A stretch of DNA of 35,814 bases from Chloroflexota bacterium (GTDB lineage Bacteria > Chloroflexota > Anaerolineae > Promineifilales > Promineifilaceae): assembly GCA_013112725.1 (NCBI GenBank), contig JABFFZ010000059.1, forward strand, positions 1 to 35,814, in the 5' to 3' direction. This document shows, in pieces, positions 14,396-21,798 of this stretch. The notes beneath the pieces are model-generated. The model was not told the origin of the DNA and made no database searches. It saw nothing but the letters and a program-made list of their open reading frames with translations. Each line of letters opens with the position of its first letter. Positions within the stretch are counted from its first letter, which is position 1. A program made the translations under genes and the position numbers.

Positions 14396-15205
14396 TCAAT
14401 CCGCCAACTGAATCCCCGCCTCCTGCAACCGCTCATGCACCAGCGCCAGCAGACGCGGGCGCATCTCTGCGCCCATGCCAAAGCGGGCTTTCGCCAGCAG
14501 CGTCAACTCCGTTTGCTGCCCCATCTCGCCTGATTCGCTGATGATCCGCCAGGGTTCTACCAGATTGGGCAAGAGAATCACCGCTTCTTTGCCCAGTGAT
14601 TCCAGCACCAGCAGCGCCTGCGGCAGGTCACTGGCAGCCAGTTTAAGCGTAATCGTCGCCGGTGAAAAGAGTCCCCGGCTGAAATTGCGCACCAGACGGA
14701 TTTCGCCATTGGGCACCACCAACAGTTCACCGCTGGGAGCGCGTAACATGGTGGTGCGCAGATTGACTCTTTCCACAACGCCTTCCACTTGCAGCAATTC
14801 CACTTTATCGCCCACATCAAAAGGGTCTTCAAAGAGGAAACTGATGCCGGTGAGAAAGTCGCTGATCAACGGCCGTGCCCCCAACCCAAACGCGGCGCTA
14901 AATAAACCAACCATCCAGATAAGCGTCTCGACGCGGACAAACTGGCTGAGGGTGAGGATGAAGGCCGTGAGAAATGCCAGAAAGGCAATCATACTGGCGA
15001 TGAGGTTGTGTAGTGTCTGGTACCGTTCTGGGCGCATCTGCCGCCCTTGTTTAGAAAGTCGCCCTACGTGCAGCAGCCGGTCGGCCAGACGCGAGGAGAG
15101 CCGGTATACCAGCCAGGCTAGCAAAAACAGCAACACCGTCCACAGGAGATGGCTCCACCAGGTGTGGGTTGACCAGAGGGGGAGGACGGGTTCGAGCATA
15201 ACCAT
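14396..15205 (-). CDS. MscS-family mechanosensitive channel-like protein
   Basis: About 269 residues if started at the ATG at 15205 (or 15199). The longer frame from 15250 would begin inside the heptamer hairpin and is rejected. Membrane helices: LLWTVLLFLLAWLVYRL, LIASMIAFLAFLTAFILTL and the pore-lining LIWMVGLFSAAFGLGARPLI, with the typical small-residue pattern. The MscS beta domain follows: ISFLFEDPFDVGDKVELL, VERVNLRTTMLRAPSGEL, VVPNGEIRLVRNFSRG. The C-terminal alpha/beta part (ALVHERLQEAGIQLAD) completes the fold. It gates in response to membrane tension during osmotic downshock. Confidence 0.85.
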   Translation of the reverse strand: MVMLEPVLPLWSTHTWWSHLLWTVLLFLLAWLVYRLSSRLADRLLHVGRLSKQGRQMRPERYQTLHNLIASMIAFLAFLTAFILTLSQFVRVETLIWMVGLFSAAFGLGARPLISDFLTGISFLFEDPFDVGDKVELLQVEGVVERVNLRTTMLRAPSGELLVVPNGEIRLVRNFSRGLFSPATITLKLAASDLPQALLVLESLGKEAVILLPNLVEPWRIISESGEMGQQTELTLLAKARFGMGAEMRPRLLALVHERLQEAGIQLAD

Positions 15206-15257
15206 GATGCGTGATGCGTGATGCGTGACTAGAGAGTCCTCACGTATCACGCATCAC
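15205..15257. repeat. Heptamer (GTGATGC) hairpin between kinase and channel genes
   Basis: Tandem GTGATGC units (15207-15228) face GTATCACGCATCAC (15244-15257), giving about 12 paired bases. The kinase stop (15254-15256) lies in the right arm. This is the same heptamer family as the 14265 and 29575 arrays. Confidence 0.7.
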
Positions 15258-16510
15258 TGATTAACGGCCGTCACCGGCAAACAGATCGTAAACGTCGTCC
15301 CTTCGCCCAGGGTGCTGGTCACTTCAATACGGCCGTGATGCTCTTCCACAATTTTCTGGGCTACCGACAACCCCAGTCCGCTACCCTCGCGCCGTTCGCT
15401 GCCAGGGATGCGGTAGAAACGTTCAAAGAGGTGGGCAATGTCCTCAGCCGAGATACCGGGGCCGGTATCGGCCACGCTGATGTGTACTTCTTGTGGCACC
15501 AGTTGGGCGATGATGATGATACGGCCGTTGTCTCTGTTGTACTTGGTAGCGTTGCTGACCAGGTTTAGCAACACTTGTTTCAGCCGGTCCCGGTCGGCCA
15601 GCACCACCTGAGCGCCGTTCTCGGTGGGCAAATCGTCAGCGCAGTGAATTTCAATGGTAATCCCTCGTTCCGCAGCCTGTGATTGGGAAATGTGTTCCAC
15701 TTCCTGCACCACCTCAGCTACCGCTACCGGGGTCATCTCCAGCCGCGCCCGCCCCGATTCCAGCCGGGCGAAGTCCAGAAAGTCACGGGTCATTTTAGAG
15801 AGGCGCTGCGATTCGCGCTTGATCATGGCAATCAACTGGCCGTGTCGTTCCACAGGCACTTCCGGGCGACTGAGCAGTTCAGCGGCCGAACTGATAGCCA
15901 TGAGCGGCGTTTTGATTTCGTGCATCACCTCGGCCAGCAGATCAGACTGGTTGAAAAGGTGGGCATTGACAATGGCCACCGCCGACTGCGAGGCCAACGC
16001 TTCCATGAGGGCCACATCCTGGCTGGTGTAGTGACGGCCGTCTCGTTTGTTCAGCACCTCCAGCGCGCCAATAACCCCTTTGGGCGTTACCAGGGGTACC
16101 GCCAGCATAGAGCGGGTGCTGAAGGAAAGTTCTTCGTCCACACTGGCATAGTGGCGGTCATCCTGGCCTACATCATCAATGATCAGGGAACGGCCGTGCC
16201 GCACCACCCAACCGGCGATGCTGCCATCCAGGGGCACGGCCGTGTTCTCCGGCACCGAGCCGCTGGTCGAGGCCACAAAATGAAGCTGCCCCGATATCCG
16301 GTCTACCAGCAAAATAGAAGCCGCTTCTGTATTCGTTAGTTCTGTCGAGACATCCATCACCAAATTCAACAGTTCGCTAAGCCGTAAGGTGGAACTGAGT
16401 CGGGTGCTGATTTCCAGCAAGCGTTGTAATCGCGCCGGGCCAAGCGCCTCGGCCTCGGCAATGGCTTGCCCGCCGAATTCATGTCCATGAAAAGATTTGT
16501 GACTATTCAT
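15254..16510 (-). CDS. GAF-domain sensor histidine kinase
   Basis: A 418-residue soluble protein. The GAF domain spans about residues 40-190 (ASILLVDRISGQLHFVAS, IAGWVVRHGRSLIIDDV, GVIGALEVLNKRDG). The HisKA box LLAEVMHEIKTPLMAI has phospho-acceptor H197, and the HATPase has N-box NLVSNATKYN, G1 DTGPGIS, F-box FERFYRIPG and G2 GSGLGLSVAQKIV. There are no membrane segments, so it likely senses a cytoplasmic ligand or redox state. No response regulator is directly adjacent in the same orientation; the REC-CpaE fusion at 17384-18577 is the nearest receiver domain. Confidence 0.9.
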   Translation of the reverse strand: MNSHKSFHGHEFGGQAIAEAEALGPARLQRLLEISTRLSSTLRLSELLNLVMDVSTELTNTEAASILLVDRISGQLHFVASTSGSVPENTAVPLDGSIAGWVVRHGRSLIIDDVGQDDRHYASVDEELSFSTRSMLAVPLVTPKGVIGALEVLNKRDGRHYTSQDVALMEALASQSAVAIVNAHLFNQSDLLAEVMHEIKTPLMAISSAAELLSRPEVPVERHGQLIAMIKRESQRLSKMTRDFLDFARLESGRARLEMTPVAVAEVVQEVEHISQSQAAERGITIEIHCADDLPTENGAQVVLADRDRLKQVLLNLVSNATKYNRDNGRIIIIAQLVPQEVHISVADTGPGISAEDIAHLFERFYRIPGSERREGSGLGLSVAQKIVEEHHGRIEVTSTLGEGTTFTICLPVTAVNQ

Positions 16511-16520
16511 ATGAATATTG

Positions 16521-16599
16521 TCTGGAGACTTGACAAGTTTTTGCGCCTGAATAGCGGCAACTGCCTCTGGTCATAAACTTGTCAAGTCTGAACGCTTAC
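16521..16599. repeat. 79-bp hairpin repeat, copy 1
   Basis: GACTTGACAAGTTT (16527-16540) and AAACTTGTCAAGTC (16575-16588) form a perfect 14-bp stem. An inner half-palindrome TTGCGCC...GCGGCAA lies inside. The whole 79 bp recurs at 21109-21187 with only four differences. It sits eight bases after the sirtuin stop and just upstream of the GAF kinase start. Confidence 0.85.
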
Positions 16600-16606
16600 C
16601 CCTAAT

Positions 16607-17374
16607 TTAATCTCTGGCTTTAACCGCCGCCGCTAACTGCGGCAATATCTCCACCACATCAGCGTGAATAACCACATCGGCAACGTGGTCAAGATGGGTT
16701 TCGTCCAGGTTCACAATGATAAGCCGGGAACCCTGGCGTTTGGCTTGCCAGGGCAGTTCATTAACGGGGCTGACCTCCAGCGAAGACCCGGCGACCAACA
16801 TCAGATCGCACACGGCCGTTTCATACTGCGCCTGCTGCAACACCCGCAGCGGCAGTACCTCGCCAAAGAGGACCACGTTCGGCTTCAAAACGCCGCCACA
16901 ACTCAGGCACAAGGGCACATCACCCGTTTCCAGGAAGCGCGGCGTTACCAGATCTGCATGGACTATCTGATTACAATCCATACAGGTAAAATCGCGCATG
17001 TGGCCGTGAACTTCATACACCGTTTGAGAGCCGGCCTTCTGGTGCAGCAGGTCTATATTTTGGGTCACCACACAGGAGAGTGCCCCGGCCTGCTCCATGT
17101 GGGCCAATGCCAGATGCGCCGCATTCGGCTGCGCATTGAGGACGGTTTGGGCTAACGGATAAAGCCATTGGTAAAATGGCCGGGGATCATGCTTAAAGCC
17201 ATAAATGGAGGCTACCTCCATCGGGTTGGCCTGTTCCCACAGGCCAGAGTGGGGGCTGCGAAAATCAGGAATGCCCGAAGGGGTGCTTATGCCGGCGCCG
17301 GTGAGGGCCACAATCGTATGGGCTTTTTGTACCAAAGCAATTGCTTTGTGGAGAAGAGAATCCAATTCAGACAT
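16607..17374 (-). CDS. SIR2-family NAD-dependent protein deacylase
   Basis: A 255-residue sirtuin. It has the NAD-binding GAGIS (26-30) with IPDFRS, the TQNIDLLHQKAG motif, catalytic His123 in EVHGH, and a structural zinc site C131-C134/C156-C159 (CMDC and CLSC). GEVLP, AGSSLEVSPVNELP and VNLDET are the remaining cofactor-site motifs. It removes acyl groups from protein lysines using NAD. Closest bacterial type is CobB/SrtN. Length is normal for class III/U-type bacterial sirtuins. The gene is nine bases after the REC-CpaE gene on the same strand. Confidence 0.9.
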   Translation of the reverse strand: MSELDSLLHKAIALVQKAHTIVALTGAGISTPSGIPDFRSPHSGLWEQANPMEVASIYGFKHDPRPFYQWLYPLAQTVLNAQPNAAHLALAHMEQAGALSCVVTQNIDLLHQKAGSQTVYEVHGHMRDFTCMDCNQIVHADLVTPRFLETGDVPLCLSCGGVLKPNVVLFGEVLPLRVLQQAQYETAVCDLMLVAGSSLEVSPVNELPWQAKRQGSRLIIVNLDETHLDHVADVVIHADVVEILPQLAAAVKARD

Positions 17375-17383
17375 GTCCCCTGC

Positions 17384-18577
17384 CTACGTTTTTGCCAGTT
17401 GGCGGGCTAACTGGCCGATCACGGCGGCTACTTTGCCTTCGGGATTAAGTTGAACCAGGGGGATACTTTTGTTGACGGCGCGGCGCAAATCCTGAGGCGG
17501 AACGGGAATAACGGCCGTTACCGGCCACCCCAAAAAAGACTCAATCGCTTGTTGGGGGATGGTCAGACTGCTATCAAAATCGAGCAGCACCAGGTGCAGT
17601 TGGGTGTGGGGAAACAAGATGTCTTTTAACTGGGCCATGAACCGTTTGGCCGCTGCCAGCCCCACACGCTCTGGTTGAACGCACAGCAGCAAGTGGTCGG
17701 CTTGCTCAATGACGGGGCGATTGACGGCCGTGATTCCTAACCCGCAGTCTACCACCGCTGTGCCCCCCAAAAGCGCCATCACTTCTATGATCTTCTCCAC
17801 CTGCATGGCCGAGGGCACATCACCGGCAGCAGCCAGATCGCTTTCCGTCAGCAGCAATTGCAAATGGTCGTTATAGGGCATGAGCCGGGCAGATATATCC
17901 TTAAGCGGTATATTCTCTGAAAAACGGGCCAGCTTGTTCAAGCCATTACCCACTTTCTGATTCAAATAAAGCGCCACATGCCCCTGGCGCACATCCAGAT
18001 CTATCAATGTAACCGGATGTTCGGGCGCGGCCATGACAACGGCTAAATTGATGGCTAATTGGGTTGCCCCGGCGCCGCCCCGCGCACCCAAAACGGCCAC
18101 AACCTGGCTGCTGGGCGCTAGAGCCACCGTGCGGCCCATGGTTGCCGCTTTGGCAACCGGCGGCTCAACCTCTGGCGGCGCGGCGACTGCCAGGTCTGGG
18201 CGGGGCGGCACATTTTCCAATAAGGCTTGCACACGCTCTATTAACTCCACCGGTTCTGTGGGTTTGGTCAGGTAATCATCCGCGCCGGCATTAAATCCGG
18301 CCAACTTTTGCTCGGCCACATTGACGGCCGAAAACATGATGATGCGCGTCTGCGCTATTTTGGGGTTGTGGCGGATGCGGCGGCACACCTCCCAGCCATC
18401 CAGATCAGGCATCATCCCATCGAGTAAGATGAGGTCTGGCTGTTCGGTGTCAGCCAGGGTTAGCGCCTGTATGCCGGAGGCAGTAGTAATGACAGCATAC
18501 CCCTGCTGCCGCAATACACGGGAGATAATTTCCAGGGTTTCGGGATGGTCATCTACGATGAGCAGCTTATGTGTCAT
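17384..18577 (-). CDS. Receiver domain fused to CpaE/MinD-like ATPase domain
   Basis: A 397-residue fusion. The receiver covers residues 1-120 (IVDDHPET, phospho-acceptor D53 in LILLDGMMPDLDG, K in YLTKPTEP). A proline/alanine-rich linker of about 35 residues leads to an ATPase of the CpaE type with the deviant Walker A GARGGAGATQLAINLA, which lacks the usual KGGVGKT lysine pair at the second position. It retains LIDLDVRQGHVALYL, and ends with a PQQAIESFLGWPVTAVIPV segment typical of CpaE. CpaE proteins help place Tad/type IV pili. No pilus gene is in the window. Alternatively a stand-alone localisation regulator. Confidence 0.8.
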   Translation of the reverse strand: MTHKLLIVDDHPETLEIISRVLRQQGYAVITTASGIQALTLADTEQPDLILLDGMMPDLDGWEVCRRIRHNPKIAQTRIIMFSAVNVAEQKLAGFNAGADDYLTKPTEPVELIERVQALLENVPPRPDLAVAAPPEVEPPVAKAATMGRTVALAPSSQVVAVLGARGGAGATQLAINLAVVMAAPEHPVTLIDLDVRQGHVALYLNQKVGNGLNKLARFSENIPLKDISARLMPYNDHLQLLLTESDLAAAGDVPSAMQVEKIIEVMALLGGTAVVDCGLGITAVNRPVIEQADHLLLCVQPERVGLAAAKRFMAQLKDILFPHTQLHLVLLDFDSSLTIPQQAIESFLGWPVTAVIPVPPQDLRRAVNKSIPLVQLNPEGKVAAVIGQLARQLAKT

Positions 18578-18587
18578 GACGGCCGTT

Positions 18588-19379
18588 TCACACCGGAGGC
18601 CAGGGGTAATGACGGCCTGGGCCTGGGGTGATAAATCTTCCTTCCTCGACGATGGTGCGTATGCGGCGCCGGAACGCGGTTAGCTCCGACGCCGATAACA
18701 AATGCGACAACTCATCATACAGTGAACCAGATTTTCGTGCCAGCGTTTGCCCTAGATGGGTCATGTCTGACAGCAGCGGCACAGGTACGGTCGTGCCCGC
18801 AAATTCCCAGATGACGGTACGTAGTTTGTATTCCGCATGAAAACAGATGCCATGATCGATCAGCCACAGCCGGTCCGTTTCGGCCGGCGTTTTTGGCTCT
18901 TCAATAAGCACATGACCTGCCTTACGGTCGGCATTGTTGATCAAAATATCCAGCAAGGTGATTTTTTGTAATTGGGGGGCAAAGGCGGCGTTGCCTTCAA
19001 TAGTGAAGTAGTGGCAGTCGGGGTCATGCGGGATGAATAGTTGGACGGAACCCACACCATGCGGGCCATTGCGCAAGACGGTGGGGGGCACCAGGCCCCA
19101 TTGCAGCGCCTCGCTCACCAAAAAGGCGGCCCTTTCTCGTTGGTGCAATGTGCCCTGGGGGAAGTCCCACAACGGCCGTTCCCCCCGGCGTGGTTTGTAA
19201 ACGGCTTTCACTTCTTTCAGAGGGGGAAGGCCGTCACCAAGTGCTTGTGTTACGGCCGTATTAGGGCAAATGCGCGCCAGGAATGTGTAGTTCGAACTCC
19301 AGGGCAGCAACCCTTCCAGGTGCATATCACCTGATTGCAGAAGTGTGGTAATGACGGCCGTGTCCATCATAAAACGCAT
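18588..19379 (-). CDS. SCO1664-type protein kinase-like family (TIGR03843), conserved trio member
   Basis: About 263 residues from ATG 19379, which overlaps the DUF3090 stop as TAATG. It has phosphatidylinositol-kinase-like motifs: AVYKPRRGERPLWDFP (nucleotide-binding lysine), NNADRKAGHVL (catalytic loop with D and K) and LIDHGICFH (metal-binding DxG-like). This combination is the signature of the SCO1664 family known in Actinobacteria and Chloroflexota beside DUF3090 and a phosphomutase, as here. The substrate is unknown. The longer reading frame start at 19523 lies within the DUF3090 gene and is rejected. Confidence 0.8.
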   Translation of the reverse strand: MRFMMDTAVITTLLQSGDMHLEGLLPWSSNYTFLARICPNTAVTQALGDGLPPLKEVKAVYKPRRGERPLWDFPQGTLHQRERAAFLVSEALQWGLVPPTVLRNGPHGVGSVQLFIPHDPDCHYFTIEGNAAFAPQLQKITLLDILINNADRKAGHVLIEEPKTPAETDRLWLIDHGICFHAEYKLRTVIWEFAGTTVPVPLLSDMTHLGQTLARKSGSLYDELSHLLSASELTAFRRRIRTIVEEGRFITPGPGRHYPWPPV

Positions 19380-19888
19380 TACGCCGCATGTCCATTGCGA
19401 TGCGGGCAAAAATGACCATCCGGGTCTATAGGCCGGCCACAATTGCCACAAATGGGGCGGCCGGCCCGGACAACCTCGTTGGCATGTTGCAGCAGCGCCT
19501 GCACCTGAGCACGGGTAGCCCAATAGCTGACCACATTTGGCTCCTCGCCTTCCTCTACCAGTTCATACGCCACCAACACCACCTGATCGCTATCTTCGTT
19601 ATACCCCAGCCCCATATTCCCCACGCGAAAGAGGGGTTGTACCGGTTCTTTCAAACGCATATCTGTCCACACCGGGGCTTCCTGGGCAGGCTGCGGGTAT
19701 TTGGTGTTTAGTTCGGCCAGAAGTGACTCGAAACTGCTGGCGAGCATACGCGCCTGCTCTTTCTCAATCACCAGCGAGATAGTTTGCGTGCCCCGGCTGC
19801 CCTGCACAAAAAATGTGCGCTGGCCTGGTTCGCCTATTGTGCCCACTGTGAGATGCGTCACCGGATTCAACTCAATATGGCGCGCCAT
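19379..19888 (-). CDS. DUF3090 protein (TIGR03847), conserved trio member
   Basis: A 169-residue protein from ATG 19888 (MARHIELNPVTHLTVGTIG), AAGGA nine bases upstream. GEPGQRTFFVQGSRGTQTIS, ISLVIEKEQARMLASS and DQVVLVAYELVEE are typical of DUF3090. The C-terminus is a small zinc-ribbon-like element: CGNCGRPIDPDGHFCPHRNG with C-x2-C and C-x2-H. Function is unknown. It is coupled to the kinase-like gene downstream and follows the phosphomutase gene, the fixed gene set seen in Actinobacteria. Confidence 0.85.
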   Translation of the reverse strand: MARHIELNPVTHLTVGTIGEPGQRTFFVQGSRGTQTISLVIEKEQARMLASSFESLLAELNTKYPQPAQEAPVWTDMRLKEPVQPLFRVGNMGLGYNEDSDQVVLVAYELVEEGEEPNVVSYWATRAQVQALLQHANEVVRAGRPICGNCGRPIDPDGHFCPHRNGHAA

Positions 19889-19911
19889 GTGCAAAATTCC
19901 TTCAGGAGATT

Positions 19912-19957
19912 GGAGATTAGCGATGGGAGACTTACCAAATCTCCCATACTAATTCTC
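19912..19957. terminator. Imperfect hairpin between phosphomutase and DUF3090 genes
   Basis: GGAGATTAGCGATGGGAGAC (19912-19931) pairs with the region AAATCTCCCATACTAATTCT (19937-19956) over about 18 positions with small mismatches. It resembles the GAGATTAG hairpin at 13134-13193. It could attenuate read-through from the phosphomutase gene into DUF3090. Confidence 0.45.
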
Positions 19958-19987
19958 TCATCACTTTTATGCTACTTTCGCATCCAT

Positions 19988-20623
19988 CTATTTCTTACCT
20001 GGTTTTTTGGCTGGTGGTGGTTGTAATGGGCCATCATCGTTAATGCGGCCAATACGCACACTACCATTTTCCGGTAATGTTATCACACTTAGGGAAGCGG
20101 GGGCGATGGTCAGCCGTTGGAAGAGGTCTATATGGACGCCCAGGTAATGGGCTATCACCAGTTTGATCAGGTCGGCATGGGAAACAACGATGATCATCTC
20201 CTCCGGGTGCTGCTGTGCCAGCTTTTCTAATGTCTGAATGGCGCGGAATTGAACTTCGCGCAAGGCTTCGCCATTAGGAAAACAAAGACGGCTGGGGAAA
20301 AATTGCACCACAAACCAGAGTTTGTTTTTAGTTAACGTTTTTATCTTTTCGCCTTCCCAGTCACCATACCGGACTTCGCCCAGTTCGTTAAGGGGGGTAA
20401 TTTCCAGTTGGTGCGGAGCAGCAATGGGCACGGCCGTTTCCAGGCATCTGGTAATTGGGCTGCTGTAGATCGCTTTGATGGGTAGATGGCTCAATCTATC
20501 GGCGGCAGCAGCGGCCTGGGCACGGCCGTTTGCATTCAAATGGACTCCCTCAATCCACCCTGCCAGCCGGTTTTTTTTCACCCAATCATTTTCGCCATGC
20601 CGCACCAGGATAATAGTTGACAT
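19988..20623 (-). CDS. Histidine phosphatase-superfamily phosphomutase (MSMEG_4193/TIGR03848-like), trio member
   Basis: A 211-residue protein. The catalytic RHG (R8, H9, G10) occurs in IILVRHGEND, with a second histidine in VVSHADLIK. Additional family signatures are GVHLNANGRAQA, YSSPITRCLETA, EVRYGDWEGEKI and LWFVVQFFPSRLCFPNGEAL. The LW-x-x-VQ-x-x-PS-x-x-x-FP-x-GE segment is the mark of the MSMEG_4193 type rather than general phosphoglycerate mutase. It is the first gene of the kinase-like/DUF3090 trio. The C-terminal tail ends in PPPAKKPGKK. The extended -10 ends seven bases before its ATG, so the mRNA is probably leaderless. Confidence 0.85.
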   Translation of the reverse strand: MSTIILVRHGENDWVKKNRLAGWIEGVHLNANGRAQAAAAADRLSHLPIKAIYSSPITRCLETAVPIAAPHQLEITPLNELGEVRYGDWEGEKIKTLTKNKLWFVVQFFPSRLCFPNGEALREVQFRAIQTLEKLAQQHPEEMIIVVSHADLIKLVIAHYLGVHIDLFQRLTIAPASLSVITLPENGSVRIGRINDDGPLQPPPAKKPGKK

Positions 20624-20630
20624 AGGCAGA

Positions 20631-20639
20631 ATAATAGCA
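20631..20639 (-). promoter_or_regulatory. Extended -10 promoter of the phosphomutase trio, leaderless
   Basis: On the minus strand TGC TATTAT ends seven bases before the ATG (20623). No ribosome site precedes the gene. This is the same geometry as at 2758-2766. Confidence 0.5.
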
Positions 20640-20680
20640 CAATTGATGGTTTGGGGTTAGCCGCTGACGAGGAAAATAAA

Positions 20681-20708
20681 AACGGCCGCCCTGCGCAGGA
20701 CGGCCGTT
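20681..20708 (-). terminator. Rho-independent terminator built on ACGGCCGT half-sites
   Basis: AACGGCCG, then CCCTGCGCAGG, then ACGGCCGTT form one continuous stem whose inner part is the palindrome CCTGCGCAGG. On the minus strand it is followed by TTTTTATTTT, a good U-tract. It ends the small gene at 20730. Confidence 0.75.
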
Positions 20709-20729
20709 AAAAGAAGCAAATCAGGAGAA

Positions 20730-20930
20730 TCAATGGGTGGGTGATTGGTTGGAACTGACGACAAAAGAACCGTCCAGGACAGAGAAACCTTGAATGGCAT
20801 CCATATGTTCCAGCAGCTTCATAATGCAATCACGCGCACCCGTCAGCGTGAGATTAAGGACAACATCTTTTTGTTCCGGGTCCTTTTCTGTTCTTTCTGT
20901 CAGCTGTACAACCTGTTCTTCCATCATCAT
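20730..20930 (-). CDS. Small conserved-looking protein of unknown function
   Basis: 66 residues from the ATG at 20930 (MMMEEQVVQLTERTEKD), where AGGA stands eight bases upstream; an earlier ATG at 20951 would add seven residues. The body (KDVVLNLTLTGARDCIMKLL and HMDAIQGFSVLDGSFVVSS) has an alternating strand-helix-strand pattern suggestive of a small ferredoxin-like fold. A terminator follows at 20681-20708, and a possible promoter precedes it. I recognise no family. Confidence 0.5.
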   Translation of the reverse strand: MMMEEQVVQLTERTEKDPEQKDVVLNLTLTGARDCIMKLLEHMDAIQGFSVLDGSFVVSSNQSPTH

Positions 20931-20967
20931 GTGCAATTTCCTGCCGATCACTTTAATCTACAAAAGA

Positions 20968-20995
20968 GTTATAGGATTGAACACTGCTATCCCAA
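20968..20995 (-). promoter_or_regulatory. Possible promoter of the small gene at 20730
   Basis: On the minus strand TTGGGA (20995-20990), 16 bases, TATAAC (20973-20968), which leaves a leader of about 30 bases containing the AGGA site. Confidence 0.35.
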
Positions 20996-21108
20996 GTTTT
21001 ACTTAAACCAAGCGCAGCTAATGGATAGCTTAATGCAGTTCGCAGCCGATGCCAACAGCAAAAAGGTCATATATCTATTGTTATTGTTGATTATATGCTG
21101 ATGAAAAG

Positions 21109-21187
21109 TCTGGCGACTTGACAAGTTTTTGCGCCTGAATTGCGGCAACTACCTCTGGTAATAAACTTGTCAAGTCTGAACGCTTAC
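21109..21187. repeat. 79-bp hairpin repeat, copy 2
   Basis: 75 of 79 positions are identical to 16521-16599, and the 14-bp stem arms (GACTTGACAAGTTT and AAACTTGTCAAGTC) are fully conserved. It lies 57 bases after the stop of the minus-strand coiled-coil gene. As in copy 1 it stands just downstream of a minus-strand gene. Confidence 0.85.
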
Positions 21188-21244
21188 AAAATACGGCCGT
21201 GTCCAGGGTGGGATACGGCCGTGTCCGTTTTAACTGGCCGCTTA

Positions 21245-21499
21245 CTAGCCGCTCACTCTACTTTGTGGCTGCCCGGCCACAGGCCCGTTCCAAGCAGTAC
21301 GCAAAAGTTCAATCAACTCCGTTTTCTGCTGGCGCACATCATGTAATTCCTTCAACGTTCGTTCCATGTTATCTTCGTAATACTTCACCTGCGCCCGCGC
21401 CATCTGCAATCGCCGGGTAACTTCGGTAAGTTGATCATGCAATTCATGTTCCCTCTGCTCCAACTGTAACCGTTTTTCAATTGTATTTGTATTTTCCAT
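21245..21499 (-). CDS. Small coiled-coil protein, unknown function
   Basis: 84 residues from ATG 21499 (MENTNTIEKRLQLEQREHEL), with AAAGGAAAG six bases upstream; the longer start at 21532 lacks such a site. Residues about 5-72 form a single predicted coiled coil with heptad hydrophobics (LQLEQREHELHDQL, TEVTRRLQMARAQV, MERTLKELHDVRQQK, TELIELLRT). The C-terminus is short and flexible. No family is recognised. It has its own promoter with tandem operator-like repeats. Confidence 0.6.
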   Translation of the reverse strand: MENTNTIEKRLQLEQREHELHDQLTEVTRRLQMARAQVKYYEDNMERTLKELHDVRQQKTELIELLRTAWNGPVAGQPQSRVSG

Positions 21500-21598
21500 T
21501 GGAATCTTTCCTTTAACTACACGTGAAACCATCAGATTATTCCTTCCTTCAAAATAAAGAAGCGCCTTCGTGGAAAAAACATGAGGAAATAGACTGCG

Positions 21599-21638
21599 CC
21601 CTTACCTTAGTACTATATCCCTTACCTTAGTACTATAT
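21599..21638. repeat. Exact tandem duplication of a 20-bp operator-like sequence
   Basis: CCCTTACCTTAGTACTATAT occurs twice head to tail, with an AGTACT core. The array covers the expected transcription start of the minus-strand promoter at 21637-21664. Tandem perfect copies at a start site suggest a repressor binding array (inference). Confidence 0.8.
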
Positions 21639-21664
21639 GATATACAGGGATTAGCCGCTGTCAA
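21637..21664 (-). promoter_or_regulatory. Promoter of the small coiled-coil gene
   Basis: On the minus strand TTGACA (21664-21659), 16 bases, TATCAT (21642-21637). The consensus -35 is perfect. The tandem 20-bp repeats start directly downstream. Confidence 0.55.
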
Positions 21665-21666
21665 GT

Positions 21667-21696
21667 GAAAACGATGTAAGCAATGTCATTGTTTTC
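21667..21696. repeat. Inverted repeat between divergent genes
   Basis: GAAAACGATG (21667-21676) and CATTGTTTTC (21687-21696) are inverted copies with one mismatch. They lie between the coiled-coil gene promoter and the lipoprotein gene, possibly a regulator site. Confidence 0.4.
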
Positions 21697-21798
21697 TCAT
21701 CCCCGTCAGGTAAACCCCACGTTAAGCGAGTGGTCTACTGTCTGCATATATGGCACAATGAAGGGACACTTCTTTTTTTGGAGTGAGGAATTAAGCCT

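Noticed and set aside
10137..21610. Shared 14-mer CGCCCTTACCTTAG at 10137 and 21597
   Set aside because: The first copy is at the end of the LiaF-like gene and only part of the 20-bp iteron matches; likely chance.
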